Below are positions 34,801-42,746 of a stretch of DNA of 64,000 nucleotides, in pieces. The stretch is from Oerskovia merdavium (GTDB lineage Bacteria; Actinomycetota; Actinomycetes; Actinomycetales; Cellulomonadaceae). The translations under genes and the position numbers were made by a program. Below the pieces are notes generated by a model. The model had not been told where the DNA came from. It saw only the letters and a list, made by a program, of their open reading frames with translations, and made no database searches. The stretch is from positions 1 through 64,000 of the forward strand of contig NZ_JACSQF010000022.1 of assembly GCF_014836755.1 (NCBI RefSeq), given 5' to 3'. Position 1 is the stretch's first letter. Every line of letters begins with the position of its first letter.

Positions 34801-36605
34801 TGACCCCGTCCGGGATCGCGGACCTCTCGTTCGGCGACCCCGTCGAGGCCGTGAACCGTGTCGCCGCGCAGCTGCGAGACGGCGACCCGGCGAACGGTGA
34901 GGCCGACCTCCTGGTCGCGCTGTACCACGAGGGCGCGAGCGCCGGCACGCCGGACGGCTCGTCGCTCGAGCAGGAGCTCGCCCACCAGGGCGCGTTCGAG
35001 CAGATCGTCAACGACACGGACGCGCGCGTCGCGGCGATCTTCACGGGCCACACCCACAAGCAGTACGCGTGGGAGGCGCCGATCCCCGGCACCGACAAGA
35101 CCCGTCCCGTCCTGCAGACCGGGAGCTACGGCGAGAACATCGGGCACGTGAGCCTGACGTTCGACACCGCGACCGACGAGGTCACGGACTACTCGGTCGC
35201 GAACGTCAAGCGCACCACGACGCCCGCCCCGGAGCTCGTCGCGGCGTACCCGCGCGTGGCCGAGGTCAAGACGATCGTGGACGCGGCGCTCGCGCAGGCC
35301 GAGGTCATCGGTGCCCAGCCCGTCGGCTCGGTCACCGCGGACATCACGACCGCCTTCCTGGGCGGCTCGTACGTCGACGGCAAGTACAAGGGCTCGGGCC
35401 CGCTCCCGTCCACGGGTCGTGACGACCGTGCCTCGGAGTCGACCCTCGGCAACCTCGTGGCGACCTCGCTGCTCGACACGCTGGCCGACCCGGCCCGTGG
35501 CGGCGCCGACTTCGGTGTCGTCAACGCGGGTGGCCTGCGCAACGAGCTGTTCTACGGCGACGACGGCGTGATCACCTACGCCGAGGCCAACGCGGTCCTG
35601 CCGTTCGTCAACAACCTGTGGACCGTGTCCCTCACGGGTGCGCAGGTCGAGACGATGCTCGAGCAGCAGTGGCAGACCAACCCGGACGGCACGCGCCCGT
35701 CGCGCCCGTTCCTGGCCCTCGGCCTGTCGGACAACGTCAAGTACACGGTCAAGACGACCGACGTGAACGCCACCCCCGGCGACAACGTCACCTCGGTCCT
35801 CGTCAACGGCGAGCCGCTCGACCCGGCCAAGACGTACCGGGTCGCGACGTTCTCGTTCCTCGCCACCGGTGGTGACAACTTCCGGGTCTTCGCGCAGGGC
35901 ACGGACGCCCGTGACTCGGGTCTGATCGACCGCGACGCGTGGATCTCCTACCTGCAGACCCACCCGAACCTCAGCCCCGACTTCGCTCGTCGCAGCGTGG
36001 TCGCGGACGGTCTGGGGACGGTCACCGCGGGCGAGTCCGTGACGGCCAAGGTCTCGCGTCTGAACCTCACGTCGCTCGGCAGCCCGCTCAACACGGGCGT
36101 CTCGGCGTACCTCGTGCCTGCGGGCACGGCGTTCGACGCGGCGAACCCGGGCACGCCGGTCGCCACGGGCACGGTCACGAACGGGGCTGCGAGCCTCGAG
36201 GTGCCGGTCCCGGCGGAGACCGCAGGGGGCGAGTACGGCGTGTACGTCGTCGCCGCCCCGAGCGGGACGGTCACGCGGCTCGCCCTGACGGTCGAGGGCG
36301 CAGACCTGCCCGACGTCGTCATGGACGGCCTCACGGCCACGACCCAGTGCGTCGCGGGTCGCGTCCAGCTGTCGGTCAAGGGCGTGAACGGCGAGTCGCT
36401 CCCGATCGACGTGCGCTACACGACCGCGTTCGGCGAGAAGAAGTTCACCAAGCTTCTCCCGGGCAAGATCGCGGCGCAGTCCTTCAACAGCCGTGCGACG
36501 TCGGTGCCTGCGGGCACGGTCCGGGTCGCGGCGTACAAGTGGCAGGACGGTCAGGGCTTCTACGAGACCTACGACCTGGCCTACCCGGCGGTCACGTGCG
36601 GCTGA
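31860..36605 (+). CDS. Secreted ExeM/NucH-type nuclease fused to a 5'-nucleotidase
   Basis: A 1581-residue exported enzyme combining DNA/RNA degradation with nucleotide dephosphorylation. A Sec signal (RRRR, hydrophobic core, AxA near 39) is followed by a lamin-tail-like domain (about 45-215: VVINEAYLNGGSANAPYLNKFVELYN), an OB-like part (about 240-490), an endonuclease/exonuclease/phosphatase domain (about 505-835: VTVATFNVLNYF, LEEIEN, ANHFKSKGS, AGDFNAY, SSDHDPIV) and a metallophosphatase/5'-nucleotidase (from 840: INDFHGRID, VGNHEFDKG at 915, GHTHKQY at 1063, NAGGLRNE at 1223, GGDNFRVF). A 190-residue C-terminal beta domain ends AVTCG; no LPXTG anchor is seen, so it is probably free or weakly wall-bound. 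GTG 31860 follows AAGGAG. Likely role: phosphate, nitrogen or nucleoside supply from external DNA. Confidence 0.9.
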   Translation: MIGSHHQSRRRRGVVAATLSASLVATAAFSTVAAGAASAAVDGSSVVINEAYLNGGSANAPYLNKFVELYNPTNADIDLSGWSVQYRSATGTGASNGVVPLSGKIKAGGYYLVQGASNGATGAALPTPDATGTIAPQGQNGTLALVKSPSAITLTPGSLVGNPQVVDLLGYGTSNTFETAAAPAGTANNVPGSLNRATGADTDNNSVDFAVSSTVTPQNSGGGSGPGPDPEPGTAKTIAEIQGTGAASPLVGQTVTTRGVVTATYPSGGFDGLYIQTAGSGGDLDLATHTASDGLFVYSKAAATALQVGQHVEVTGVVSEYFGLTQVTPAAGGWKVLTDPAEVVKPANVAYPATDADREKLEGMLVQPAGDYVVADNYDTNYYGSVVLASGTEPLRQPTSVGRPGSAEAAAAVTDANARRVNLDDGATTNFNNAANKAKPLPYLTGGAPVRVGALATFTSPVVLDYRFDGWNFQPVTELTPANAAAVQPATFANTRTDSPEAVGGDVTVATFNVLNYFTTTGDQLSGCQFYTDREGNPITVRTGCDARGAANATNLQRQETKIVAAINALDADVVSLEEIENSKAFGKNRDAALSTLTSKLNAAAGAGTWAFVPSPATLPASEDVIRTAFIYRPAAVEPVGASVIHDVAAFDNAREPLAQTFRVAGGEAATDFVVIANHFKSKGSGSGVDADQGDGQGASNASRVKQATALVTFADQVSTAAGTDKVLLAGDFNAYAQEDPIKVLTDAGFVDLGPTTGKETYLFDGLVGSLDHVLASPGAAAAVTDTDIWNINSVEPIANEYSRFNYNVSNLYDTTAFRSSDHDPIVVGLELGGEEPGGVKELDLLAINDFHGRIDANTVNFAGTVEQLRAANPAGTAFLSVGDNIGASLFASALQDDQPTIDVLNALDLSASAVGNHEFDKGFSDLAGRVTDASDWSYLGANVYAKDTTNPVLPEYAVIDVDGVKVGVIGAVTEETPTLVTPSGIADLSFGDPVEAVNRVAAQLRDGDPANGEADLLVALYHEGASAGTPDGSSLEQELAHQGAFEQIVNDTDARVAAIFTGHTHKQYAWEAPIPGTDKTRPVLQTGSYGENIGHVSLTFDTATDEVTDYSVANVKRTTTPAPELVAAYPRVAEVKTIVDAALAQAEVIGAQPVGSVTADITTAFLGGSYVDGKYKGSGPLPSTGRDDRASESTLGNLVATSLLDTLADPARGGADFGVVNAGGLRNELFYGDDGVITYAEANAVLPFVNNLWTVSLTGAQVETMLEQQWQTNPDGTRPSRPFLALGLSDNVKYTVKTTDVNATPGDNVTSVLVNGEPLDPAKTYRVATFSFLATGGDNFRVFAQGTDARDSGLIDRDAWISYLQTHPNLSPDFARRSVVADGLGTVTAGESVTAKVSRLNLTSLGSPLNTGVSAYLVPAGTAFDAANPGTPVATGTVTNGAASLEVPVPAETAGGEYGVYVVAAPSGTVTRLALTVEGADLPDVVMDGLTATTQCVAGRVQLSVKGVNGESLPIDVRYTTAFGEKKFTKLLPGKIAAQSFNSRATSVPAGTVRVAAYKWQDGQGFYETYDLAYPAVTCG

Positions 36606-36631
36606 TGCAGCGCGTGTGACGGTCTGAACGT

Positions 36632-36674
36632 CGTCGGGCCTGCTCTCCTGGTCGCCAGGGGAGCAGGCCCGACG
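36632..36674 (+). terminator. Strong terminator after the nuclease gene
   Basis: CGTCGGGCCTGCTC (36632-36645) and GAGCAGGCCCGACG (36661-36674) are a perfect 14-bp stem; CCTGG/CCAGG extend it inside. Confidence 0.85.
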
Positions 36675-36789
36675 GCGTCTCACCCCCCGGGTGCGAGCCG
36701 CACCGGTGCGGCACCCACCCCGGAGCGGGCGCGGTCCGCGTCGGCCCCGGGACGTGAGGCCGGCACAGGGGATTCCCAGTGGGACGGGG

Positions 36790-36795
36790 TACTGT
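36790..36795 (+). promoter_or_regulatory. -10 element TACTGT, leaderless start
   Basis: TACTGT lies 6 nt before GTG 36802; no ribosome site is visible. Confidence 0.55.
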
Positions 36796-36801
36796 CGGCG
36801 C

Positions 36802-37221
36802 GTGAGCACGAGCACCCCCGACCCCGACGTGAACGAGACCCCGACCGGCCTCGACGCCGCTTCGACCCCGGAGGCCGGCTCGACCGGCGCCGCGGGCCGT
36901 ACCGACCCGGAAGCGGTCGGCGCACCGCGCGACGACGCGAACGAGGGCCTTCGTGGCGACGAGGTCGAGATCGAGTCGGTCATCGACCCGACGACCGTCC
37001 GACGCGCTCCGCGCTACAAGGCCTTCTTCCTGACCGGCGCCCTGGCAGGGATCGTGCTCGGCCTGGCGATCGGCATCTCGTGGCTCGTGTCCCCCGCGGC
37101 GAGCGGTGTCCTCAAGCCCGGTGTCTACCTCAGCGTGATCGTGCTGGGGACGACCACGCTCACGACGCTCGTCGCGGGCGCGCTCGCGATCTGGGCCGAC
37201 AAGCGCAGCCTGCGCCGCTGA
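36802..37221 (+). CDS. Two-TM membrane protein of unknown function
   Basis: Not assigned to a family. The 139-residue protein has a 70-residue acidic, Thr/Asp/Glu-rich N-terminus without predicted structure, then RRAPRYKAFFLTGALAGIVLGLAIGISWLV (first TM, about 74-97), a short external loop SPAASGVLKPGVYLSV and a second TM with TTLTTLVAGALAIWAD, ending in basic residues. Such proteins, with an acidic tail and two TM helices, are common next to purF in Micrococcales. The GTG start with a TACTGT box indicates a leaderless mRNA. It converges on the membrane protein gene at 37331. Confidence 0.65.
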   Translation: MSTSTPDPDVNETPTGLDAASTPEAGSTGAAGRTDPEAVGAPRDDANEGLRGDEVEIESVIDPTTVRRAPRYKAFFLTGALAGIVLGLAIGISWLVSPAASGVLKPGVYLSVIVLGTTTLTTLVAGALAIWADKRSLRR

Positions 37222-37330
37222 CATCCTCGACGTCGTGACCGCGGCGGCTCGTCGAGAACTCGGGCCTGCCGTCATGCTCGACCGGTGATCTCCTCGTGGG
37301 CGGACTGCCCCGGCGGGCAGGCCGTCCGCG

Positions 37331-38692
37331 TCACGAGCCGGCGACCACCGGTGCGGGATCGTCCCCGGGATGCCACGTCTGGCGGACCAGCTGACGGAAC
37401 CGGACCCCCGCCGGCATGCCGGCGACCACTGCGGCAGCTCCGAGGAGCGCGATCGCGACCGACACCGCACCCGTGGCCCCGATCGTGCTGCGGTACGCCG
37501 CCAGCGGGTGCGCGGGATCGCCCGTGACCTGGAGCAGCGCCAGGACCGCCGGGACGACGACGGTCGCGAGCCCGAGGACCAGGACACCTCCCGCCCAGAG
37601 CAGGGGCGGTCCGTCGAGGGCCCGCCGGACGAGCGCGTCGTCGGGCCGCCACGTGCCCGCGTCGTCGGCCAGCGCATGTCTGCGCAGCGCGCGGCGTTCG
37701 CGGACCCTCACGACGGTGGTCGCCACGAGGGCGAGCAGGAGGACCGCCGACCCCGCCAGCGCGAGCACGGCCCCTGCCGTGATGAGCACGTCGATCGCCA
37801 CCTCCCCCGCCTCGTCGAAGTACCGGGTGTCGGCGTTCTTGCCCGGCTTGCGGAGGTAGACCGCGACGATCCCCACGACCGGTCCCGCCCCGAGCAGGAC
37901 GCCGCCGACGACGGTCAGCGGCTTCTGGGCCCTGGCCGCCAGGCGGTGCAGCCTGCCGAGGTCGATCGTCCGCTCGTCGGCCGGGCGGAGACGCTTCTCG
38001 GTGCGCACGGCGCTCCGTACGACCTCGTCGTTCCAGGCCTGCCTCGGCCGGTCGGTCAGGGCCGTCCACGCCCGCCGGCCCCGGCCTCTCAGCCCGGACA
38101 GTGCGAACCCGACGAGCACGGTCAGGAGAGCCGACCCGGCGAGGACGGTGAGCCCGACCGCCACCATGTCGCTCGCGAAGATCATCACGGGCGCCACCAG
38201 GAGGACGGCGACCCCGACGGCGACCAGGAGGGCGACGCACAAACCGACGAGAGGTGTCGTGGGGGTGGCGTCGTCGGCCAGCGCGCGAGCCCGAACCGTG
38301 CGCACCGGCACGTGCTCGGGAGCCGTGCCGGCGAGCGCGTCGAGCCTGCGCGCGAGAAGTGTGCGTGACGCGGCGCTCGACAGGGCGTACAGGACGCCGC
38401 CCGCGGCGGGGACCGCGCACACGTAGATGATCGAGGCCCGGCTGACCGGGTCGAGGTGCAGGTCTCGCCAGACGTCCGGGAACCCCTCCTCGAGCGTGAG
38501 CCAGGTGCCGAGGAGGACCAGGAAACCGAGGCCGGCCGAGTACAGGACGGTCCTCGAGATCGTCAGCAGGCCGTCGGCGAGGACCTGTGCGCGGCTCGGC
38601 GCGGGTTCGACGAGCCGGAGCGTGCTCGTCGGGACGCGTCGCCCGAGCAGCGCGATCGTCCTGCCGGGGGAGCCTTCGGGGGAGTCGGTCAC
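37331..38692 (-). CDS. Polytopic membrane protein of unknown function
   Basis: A 453-residue integral membrane protein without a family I recognise. Hydrophobic segments suggest about eight TM helices in groups: two near 55-115, two near 150-215, two near 265-345 and two near 375-435. Between them are basic cytoplasmic loops, including RPRQAWNDEVVRSAVRTEKRLRP. GTG 38692 is chosen because a TACCCT -10-like box lies 6 nt upstream, indicating a leaderless start, and because an upstream extension would run into the divergent purF gene. It may be a transporter-like or signalling protein; there is no sequence sign of catalytic residues. Confidence 0.6.
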   Translation of the reverse strand: MTDSPEGSPGRTIALLGRRVPTSTLRLVEPAPSRAQVLADGLLTISRTVLYSAGLGFLVLLGTWLTLEEGFPDVWRDLHLDPVSRASIIYVCAVPAAGGVLYALSSAASRTLLARRLDALAGTAPEHVPVRTVRARALADDATPTTPLVGLCVALLVAVGVAVLLVAPVMIFASDMVAVGLTVLAGSALLTVLVGFALSGLRGRGRRAWTALTDRPRQAWNDEVVRSAVRTEKRLRPADERTIDLGRLHRLAARAQKPLTVVGGVLLGAGPVVGIVAVYLRKPGKNADTRYFDEAGEVAIDVLITAGAVLALAGSAVLLLALVATTVVRVRERRALRRHALADDAGTWRPDDALVRRALDGPPLLWAGGVLVLGLATVVVPAVLALLQVTGDPAHPLAAYRSTIGATGAVSVAIALLGAAAVVAGMPAGVRFRQLVRQTWHPGDDPAPVVAGS

Positions 38693-38698
38693 TGCGCG

Positions 38699-38704
38699 AG
38701 GGTA
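38699..38704 (-). promoter_or_regulatory. -10 element TACCCT, leaderless start
   Basis: Read on the minus strand, TACCCT stands 6 nt before the GTG whose first base is 38692. Confidence 0.55.
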
Positions 38705-38809
38705 GCGACCACGGCGCTGCCCGTACAGGGGCGAGGCCTCCTCGGGGCGACCGGTCCATCTCTCGATCGCGGCTTCTGGCGAACGGCGACCGTATGGGAG
38801 ACTGGAGCC

Positions 38810-40357
38810 GTGGCCCCCCGCGGAGATGGACTTCTTAACCACGACCTCATGCCCGGCGAGAAAGGCCCCCAGGACGCTTGCGGCGTCTTCGGTGTCTGGG
38901 CGCCCGGCGAAGAGGTCGCCAAGCTTGCCTACTTCGGTCTGTACTCGTTGCAGCACCGCGGTCAGGAATCAGCCGGGATCGCGACCAGCAATGGTGAGCA
39001 GATCCTCGTCTACAAGGACATGGGACTCGTCTCCCAGGTCTTCGACGAGCGTGCGCTGAACGCCCTGACCGGACACATCGCCGTCGGGCACTGCCGGTAC
39101 TCCACCACGGGTGGGGTGACCTGGGAGAACGCCCAGCCGACGCTCGGCGCGACGTCCGCCGGGACCGTCGCCCTGGGCCACAACGGCAACCTGACCAACT
39201 CGGCCGAGCTCGTGAACCTCGTCGCCGAGCGCTACGGCGCCCAGCGCCGGGGCGAGCTCGCGCGTGGCAACACGACCGACACGGCGCTCATCACCGCGCT
39301 GCTCGCGGGCGACGACGACCACTCTCTCGAGGACACCGCGATGGAGGTCCTCCCTCGTCTGCGCGGTGCCTTCAGCCTCGTCTTCATGGACGAGAAGACG
39401 CTCTACGCGGCGCGTGACCCGCAGGGCGTGCGCCCGCTCGTGCTCGGACGCCTCGAGCGCGGCTGGGTCGTCGCGAGCGAGACCCCGGCGCTCGACATCG
39501 TGGGCGCCTCGTTCGTCCGGGAGGTCGAGCCCGGCGAGCTCATCGCGATCGACGGGGACGGCCTGCGTTCGCAGCGCTTCGCGCCGGTCGAGCGCGCCGG
39601 CTGCGTCTTCGAGTACGTCTACCTCGCACGCCCGGACACCTCGATCAACGGCCGCTCGGTCCATGCAGCGCGTGTCGAGATGGGGCGCCAGCTGGCCCGC
39701 GAGCACGGCATCGAGGCGGACCTCGTGATCCCCGTCCCCGAGTCCGGGACCCCTGCCGCGGTCGGGTACGCGCAGGAGTCGGGCATCCCGTTCGGGCAGG
39801 GCCTGACCAAGAACGCCTACGTCGGACGCACCTTCATCCAGCCCTCGGACACCCTGCGCCAGCTCGGCATCCGGCTCAAGCTCAACCCGCTGCGCGACGT
39901 GATCCGTGGCAAGCGCCTGGTCGTCGTGGACGACTCGATCGTCCGCGGCAACACGCAGCGCGCACTGATCCGCATGCTCCGCGAGGCCGGGGCGGCCGAG
40001 GTCCACGTCCGGATCAGCTCCCCGCCCGTCAAGTGGCCCTGCTTCTACGGGATCGACTTCGCGTCCCGCGCCGAGCTCATCGCGAACGGCCTGTCCCCGG
40101 ACGAGGTCGGCGCCTCCCTGGGCGCGGACACCCTCGGCTACATCTCGGAGGAGGGCATGATCGCGGCGACCGAGCAGTCGGCGTCGCAGCTGTGCACCGC
40201 CTGCTTCACCGGGAAGTACCCCATCGAGCTGCCCCCGGACGACCAGCTGGGCAAGCACCTCCTCGAGCAGGCCGAGCTCCCGCTCGGTGCACCGGAGGAC
40301 GGTCTGCGCTCGCTCTCCGTGGGAGTGGGCGGCGGGACCGCCCTCGACCATCCCTGA
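38810..40357 (+). CDS. purF: Amidophosphoribosyltransferase
   Basis: First step of purine synthesis: PRPP plus glutamine gives phosphoribosylamine. The 515-residue protein begins with a 23-residue propeptide; DACGVFGVW places the N-terminal nucleophile at Cys24, exposed after cleavage. The glutaminase domain contains LQHRGQESAGIA, GHCRYSTTG, GHNGNLTN; the transferase domain has the PRPP loop LVVVDDSIVRGNT. LCTACFTGKYP near the C-terminus carries cysteines of an iron-sulfur cluster as in the Bacillus-type enzyme. GTG 38810 is supported by homologous N-termini and a TATGGG -10-like box 12 nt upstream. Followed by purM 57 nt later. Confidence 0.95.
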   Translation: MAPRGDGLLNHDLMPGEKGPQDACGVFGVWAPGEEVAKLAYFGLYSLQHRGQESAGIATSNGEQILVYKDMGLVSQVFDERALNALTGHIAVGHCRYSTTGGVTWENAQPTLGATSAGTVALGHNGNLTNSAELVNLVAERYGAQRRGELARGNTTDTALITALLAGDDDHSLEDTAMEVLPRLRGAFSLVFMDEKTLYAARDPQGVRPLVLGRLERGWVVASETPALDIVGASFVREVEPGELIAIDGDGLRSQRFAPVERAGCVFEYVYLARPDTSINGRSVHAARVEMGRQLAREHGIEADLVIPVPESGTPAAVGYAQESGIPFGQGLTKNAYVGRTFIQPSDTLRQLGIRLKLNPLRDVIRGKRLVVVDDSIVRGNTQRALIRMLREAGAAEVHVRISSPPVKWPCFYGIDFASRAELIANGLSPDEVGASLGADTLGYISEEGMIAATEQSASQLCTACFTGKYPIELPPDDQLGKHLLEQAELPLGAPEDGLRSLSVGVGGGTALDHP

Positions 40358-40414
40358 CCCCGTACGACGCACCGCCCGGACACCGGGCGCGCCGCAACCA
40401 CCAGGAGTTCATTC

Positions 40415-41533
40415 GTGTCTGAAGGTCTCACGTACGCCGCAGCCGGTGTCGACACCGAGGCGGGCGACAAGGCCGTCGAGCTGATGAAGGACGCCGTGCG
40501 ACGCACGCACGGCCCCCAGGTCCTCGGAGGAGTGGGCGGTTTCGCCGGGCTCTACGACTTCAGCGAGGTCGCGACCTACACCAAGCCGCTGCTCGCGACG
40601 TCGACCGACGGCGTGGGCACCAAGGTCGCGATCGCGCAGGCTCTGGACATCCACGACACGATCGGCTTCGACCTGGTCGGCATGGTCGTCGACGACATCG
40701 TCGTGGTGGGCGCCAAGCCGCTGTTCATGACGGACTACATCGCGTGCGGCAAGGTGGTACCGGAGCGCATCGCGGGCATCGTCCGCGGCATCGCGGCCGC
40801 GTGCGAGGTCGCCGGCACGGCGCTCGTCGGCGGCGAGACCGCCGAGCACCCGGGCCTCCTGGGCGAGGACGAGTACGACGTCGCGGGCGCAGCCACCGGG
40901 GTCGTCGAGGCGGACCGCCTGCTCGGCCCCGAGCGCGTCCGAGAGGGCGACGTCCTCATCGCGCTGGGTTCGTCCGGCCTGCACTCGAACGGCTACTCGC
41001 TGGTGCGTGCGGTCGTCAAGCACGCGGGCTGGGAGCTGGACCGCGAGGTCGAGGAGTTCGGCCGCACGCTGGGCGAGGAGCTCCTCGAACCCACGCGCGT
41101 CTACGCGAGCGACTGCCTCGCCCTGGCGCACGACGACGCCGCGCAGGTTCACGCGTTCACGCACGTCACGGGTGGCGGGCTCGCGGCGAACCTCGCCCGC
41201 GTCCTGCCGGCAGGCCTCGTCGGCACCGTGGACCGCGGCTCGTGGGACGTCCCGCCGGTCTTCACCGTGGTGCGCGACCTGGGCAACGTGCCGCGTCGCG
41301 ACCTCGAGAACACGCTCAACCTGGGCGTGGGCATGGTCGCGATCGTCGGAGCGGACGGTGCCGACGCGGCGCTCGCCCGGTGCGCCGAGCTGGGCCTTCC
41401 GGCCTGGGTCCTGGGGACGGTCAGCGCCCTCGACGAGTCGACCACGGCCTCCTCGCTCGGCGAGGACCTCGTCGTGGGTACCAAGGGAGTCCACGCCGGC
41501 GCCGTGCGCCTGACGGGTGACTACCGCAACTGA
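40415..41533 (+). CDS. purM: Phosphoribosylformylglycinamidine cyclo-ligase (AIR synthetase)
   Basis: ATP-dependent ring closure forming aminoimidazole ribotide, the fifth step of purine synthesis. The 372 residues contain GGFAGLYDFSE, the key LLATSTDGVGTKVAIA, DLVGMVVDDIVVVGAKPLFMTDYIA, GGETAEHPG, SSGLHSNGYSLVR and FTHVTGGGLAANLARVLP, all family hallmarks in order. AGGAG precedes GTG 40415. It forms an operon with purF and is closed by a 24-bp hairpin at 41540. Confidence 0.96.
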   Translation: MSEGLTYAAAGVDTEAGDKAVELMKDAVRRTHGPQVLGGVGGFAGLYDFSEVATYTKPLLATSTDGVGTKVAIAQALDIHDTIGFDLVGMVVDDIVVVGAKPLFMTDYIACGKVVPERIAGIVRGIAAACEVAGTALVGGETAEHPGLLGEDEYDVAGAATGVVEADRLLGPERVREGDVLIALGSSGLHSNGYSLVRAVVKHAGWELDREVEEFGRTLGEELLEPTRVYASDCLALAHDDAAQVHAFTHVTGGGLAANLARVLPAGLVGTVDRGSWDVPPVFTVVRDLGNVPRRDLENTLNLGVGMVAIVGADGADAALARCAELGLPAWVLGTVSALDESTTASSLGEDLVVGTKGVHAGAVRLTGDYRN

Positions 41534-41539
41534 GCGCAG

Positions 41540-41609
41540 GTACGACGAAGGCGCGTCCTTCTCGCTCGGGCCCTGGAGCCTGGGGGAGAAGGACGCGCCT
41601 TCGTCGTAC
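41540..41609. terminator. 24-bp hairpin after purM
   Basis: Arms 41540-41563 and 41586-41609 are perfectly complementary over 24 bp (core GGCGCGTCCTTCTC), with a 22-nt loop. It begins 6 nt after the purM stop and can serve the convergent DUF3073 gene too. It is unusually long for a terminator. Confidence 0.8.
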
Positions 41610-41708
41610 GGGGAACGCCTCGCGGGTCGGTCGGTCGACTGACGAACTCGCGATCATACCGATCTGCGGTCCCCTGGGGCCTGCTGGTCGCAGGGGGTCG
41701 AGATCGTG

Positions 41709-41921
41709 TCAGCGGTCGTCGGACCAGCCGGCGAACGGCTGGTCGTAGTCTCCGTTGTTGTCCTCGGAAGACCTCGCTCCGTAGCGAGGATCTGTCGCGA
41801 GATCCGTGTGGCTATGACCGGTGAGCTCTTGTTCGAGAGCTTGATAGTTCGTCTCGGGGCTGTAGTACTTCAGCGCACGAGCGACCTTGGTCTGCTTAGC
41901 CTTCTGACGGCCGCGGCCCAT
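41709..41921 (-). CDS. DUF3073 family protein
   Basis: Small actinobacterial protein of 70 residues. It starts with the family pattern MGRGRQKAKQTKVARALKYYSP and continues in an acidic tail with YGARSSEDNNGDYDQPFAGWSDDR. No catalytic residues are recognised; the basic head suggests nucleic acid or ribosome contact, which is inference. DUF3073 beside purM is a known actinobacterial arrangement (as near Rv0809). GGAG stands before ATG 41921. It ends 99 nt from the purM hairpin. Confidence 0.88.
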   Translation of the reverse strand: MGRGRQKAKQTKVARALKYYSPETNYQALEQELTGHSHTDLATDPRYGARSSEDNNGDYDQPFAGWSDDR

Positions 41922-42370
41922 GGCTCCGACCCCCTCAACGTAGAAGCGGGGCGGCAACGTACTCAGACGTGCGGCCCCGGGGTGTTGTTTCGTCTGTTCA
42001 GAGTCCAACGGTACATGCTCGGGATACATTCCAGCCACTCGGATGCTCCGAACGGGTGCCTTGTCACACTGTCTCCACACAACGACGTGGCCGCGAGGGT
42101 GCCTCATGCCCCCGGCGGGCCCGGACGAGCAGGGCTCGCGAGGGTTGCGCGGGGAGTGTCTCGAGGGTGTCCCGGCGCCTCGCCGAGCGTCGACCGCGAC
42201 GGTCCTCGGCGGGACCGAAACACCTGTACCGGCCATACCCCGTCTAATTCACCCTGTCTGCCAAGTCGCCCAAAATCGTCATGCTGCGACAATAGAGGGG
42301 CTAGCGCAGTGCTGTCGTCGCGTTCCGACGTCACCGTCGGACCAGCCAGTCGCTAGGAGGAGGTGCAGTG
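41922..42370. promoter_or_regulatory. Divergent control region, DUF3073 and bldC
   Basis: A 449-nt stretch without a convincing gene. It is clearly AT-richer at 41990-42080 and 42240-42300. It must hold both promoters; hexamers such as TACGTT on the minus strand (41957-41962) and GACAATAG on the plus strand (42288-42295) are possible -10 sites, none with a good -35. AGGAGGAGG (42355-42363) is the bldC ribosome site. Confidence 0.4.
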
Positions 42371-42583
42371 ATGTCCGTCCATGGAGAGTCCGAAGTTCTG
42401 CTCACACCGGCCGAGGTCGCGAGCCTGTTCCGCGTCGATCCCAAGACCGTCACTCGCTGGGCCAAGGCCGGCAAGCTGTCGTCGATCCGGACCCTCGGGG
42501 GGCATCGGCGCTACCGCGAGTCCGAGGTTCGCGCGCTGCTCGGTGCCGCGAGCGAGAACGCCGAGGGCGTCGACAAGGGCTGA
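42371..42583 (+). CDS. bldC: BldC-family MerR-like transcription regulator
   Basis: A 70-residue protein that is almost only a winged-helix DNA-binding domain. LLTPAEVASLFRVDPKTVTRWAKAGKLSSIRTLGGHRRYRESEV is the family core: helix-turn-helix around 10-30 and the GGHRRY wing. Family members bind DNA cooperatively at direct repeats and control development in Streptomyces; in non-sporulating Micrococcales the target genes are not known. The ATG at 42371 has optimal distance from AGGAGGAGG. An adjoining GTG three bases earlier would add one residue. Confidence 0.92.
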   Translation: MSVHGESEVLLTPAEVASLFRVDPKTVTRWAKAGKLSSIRTLGGHRRYRESEVRALLGAASENAEGVDKG

Positions 42584-42703
42584 CCGACGGCGCGGTGGAC
42601 ACTCCTGCGCCCAGCCCACGCTGTCGGTCCGTTGAGGAGCTCCGGGACCCGTTTCCCGGTGCTCCCCGTCGCGTCCGCAGCCTCTTCACTTCGACCAGCC
42701 GAC

Positions 42704-42728
42704 AGCCCGGCGCCACCGGCGCCGGGCT
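42704..42728. terminator. Terminator between bldC and DUF3618
   Basis: AGCCCGGCGCC (42704-42714), ACC loop, GGCGCCGGGCT (42718-42728): a perfect 11-bp stem followed by CGTTCGT, between convergent genes. Confidence 0.8.
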
Positions 42729-42746
42729 CGTTCGTGCCGGGGCCCG

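Noticed and set aside
31095-36983. A 1962-codon open frame on the minus strand opposite the nuclease gene
   Set aside because: It is a by-product of high GC: composition is dominated by Arg, Val, Asp and Gly with no family motifs, and the plus frame has clear domains.
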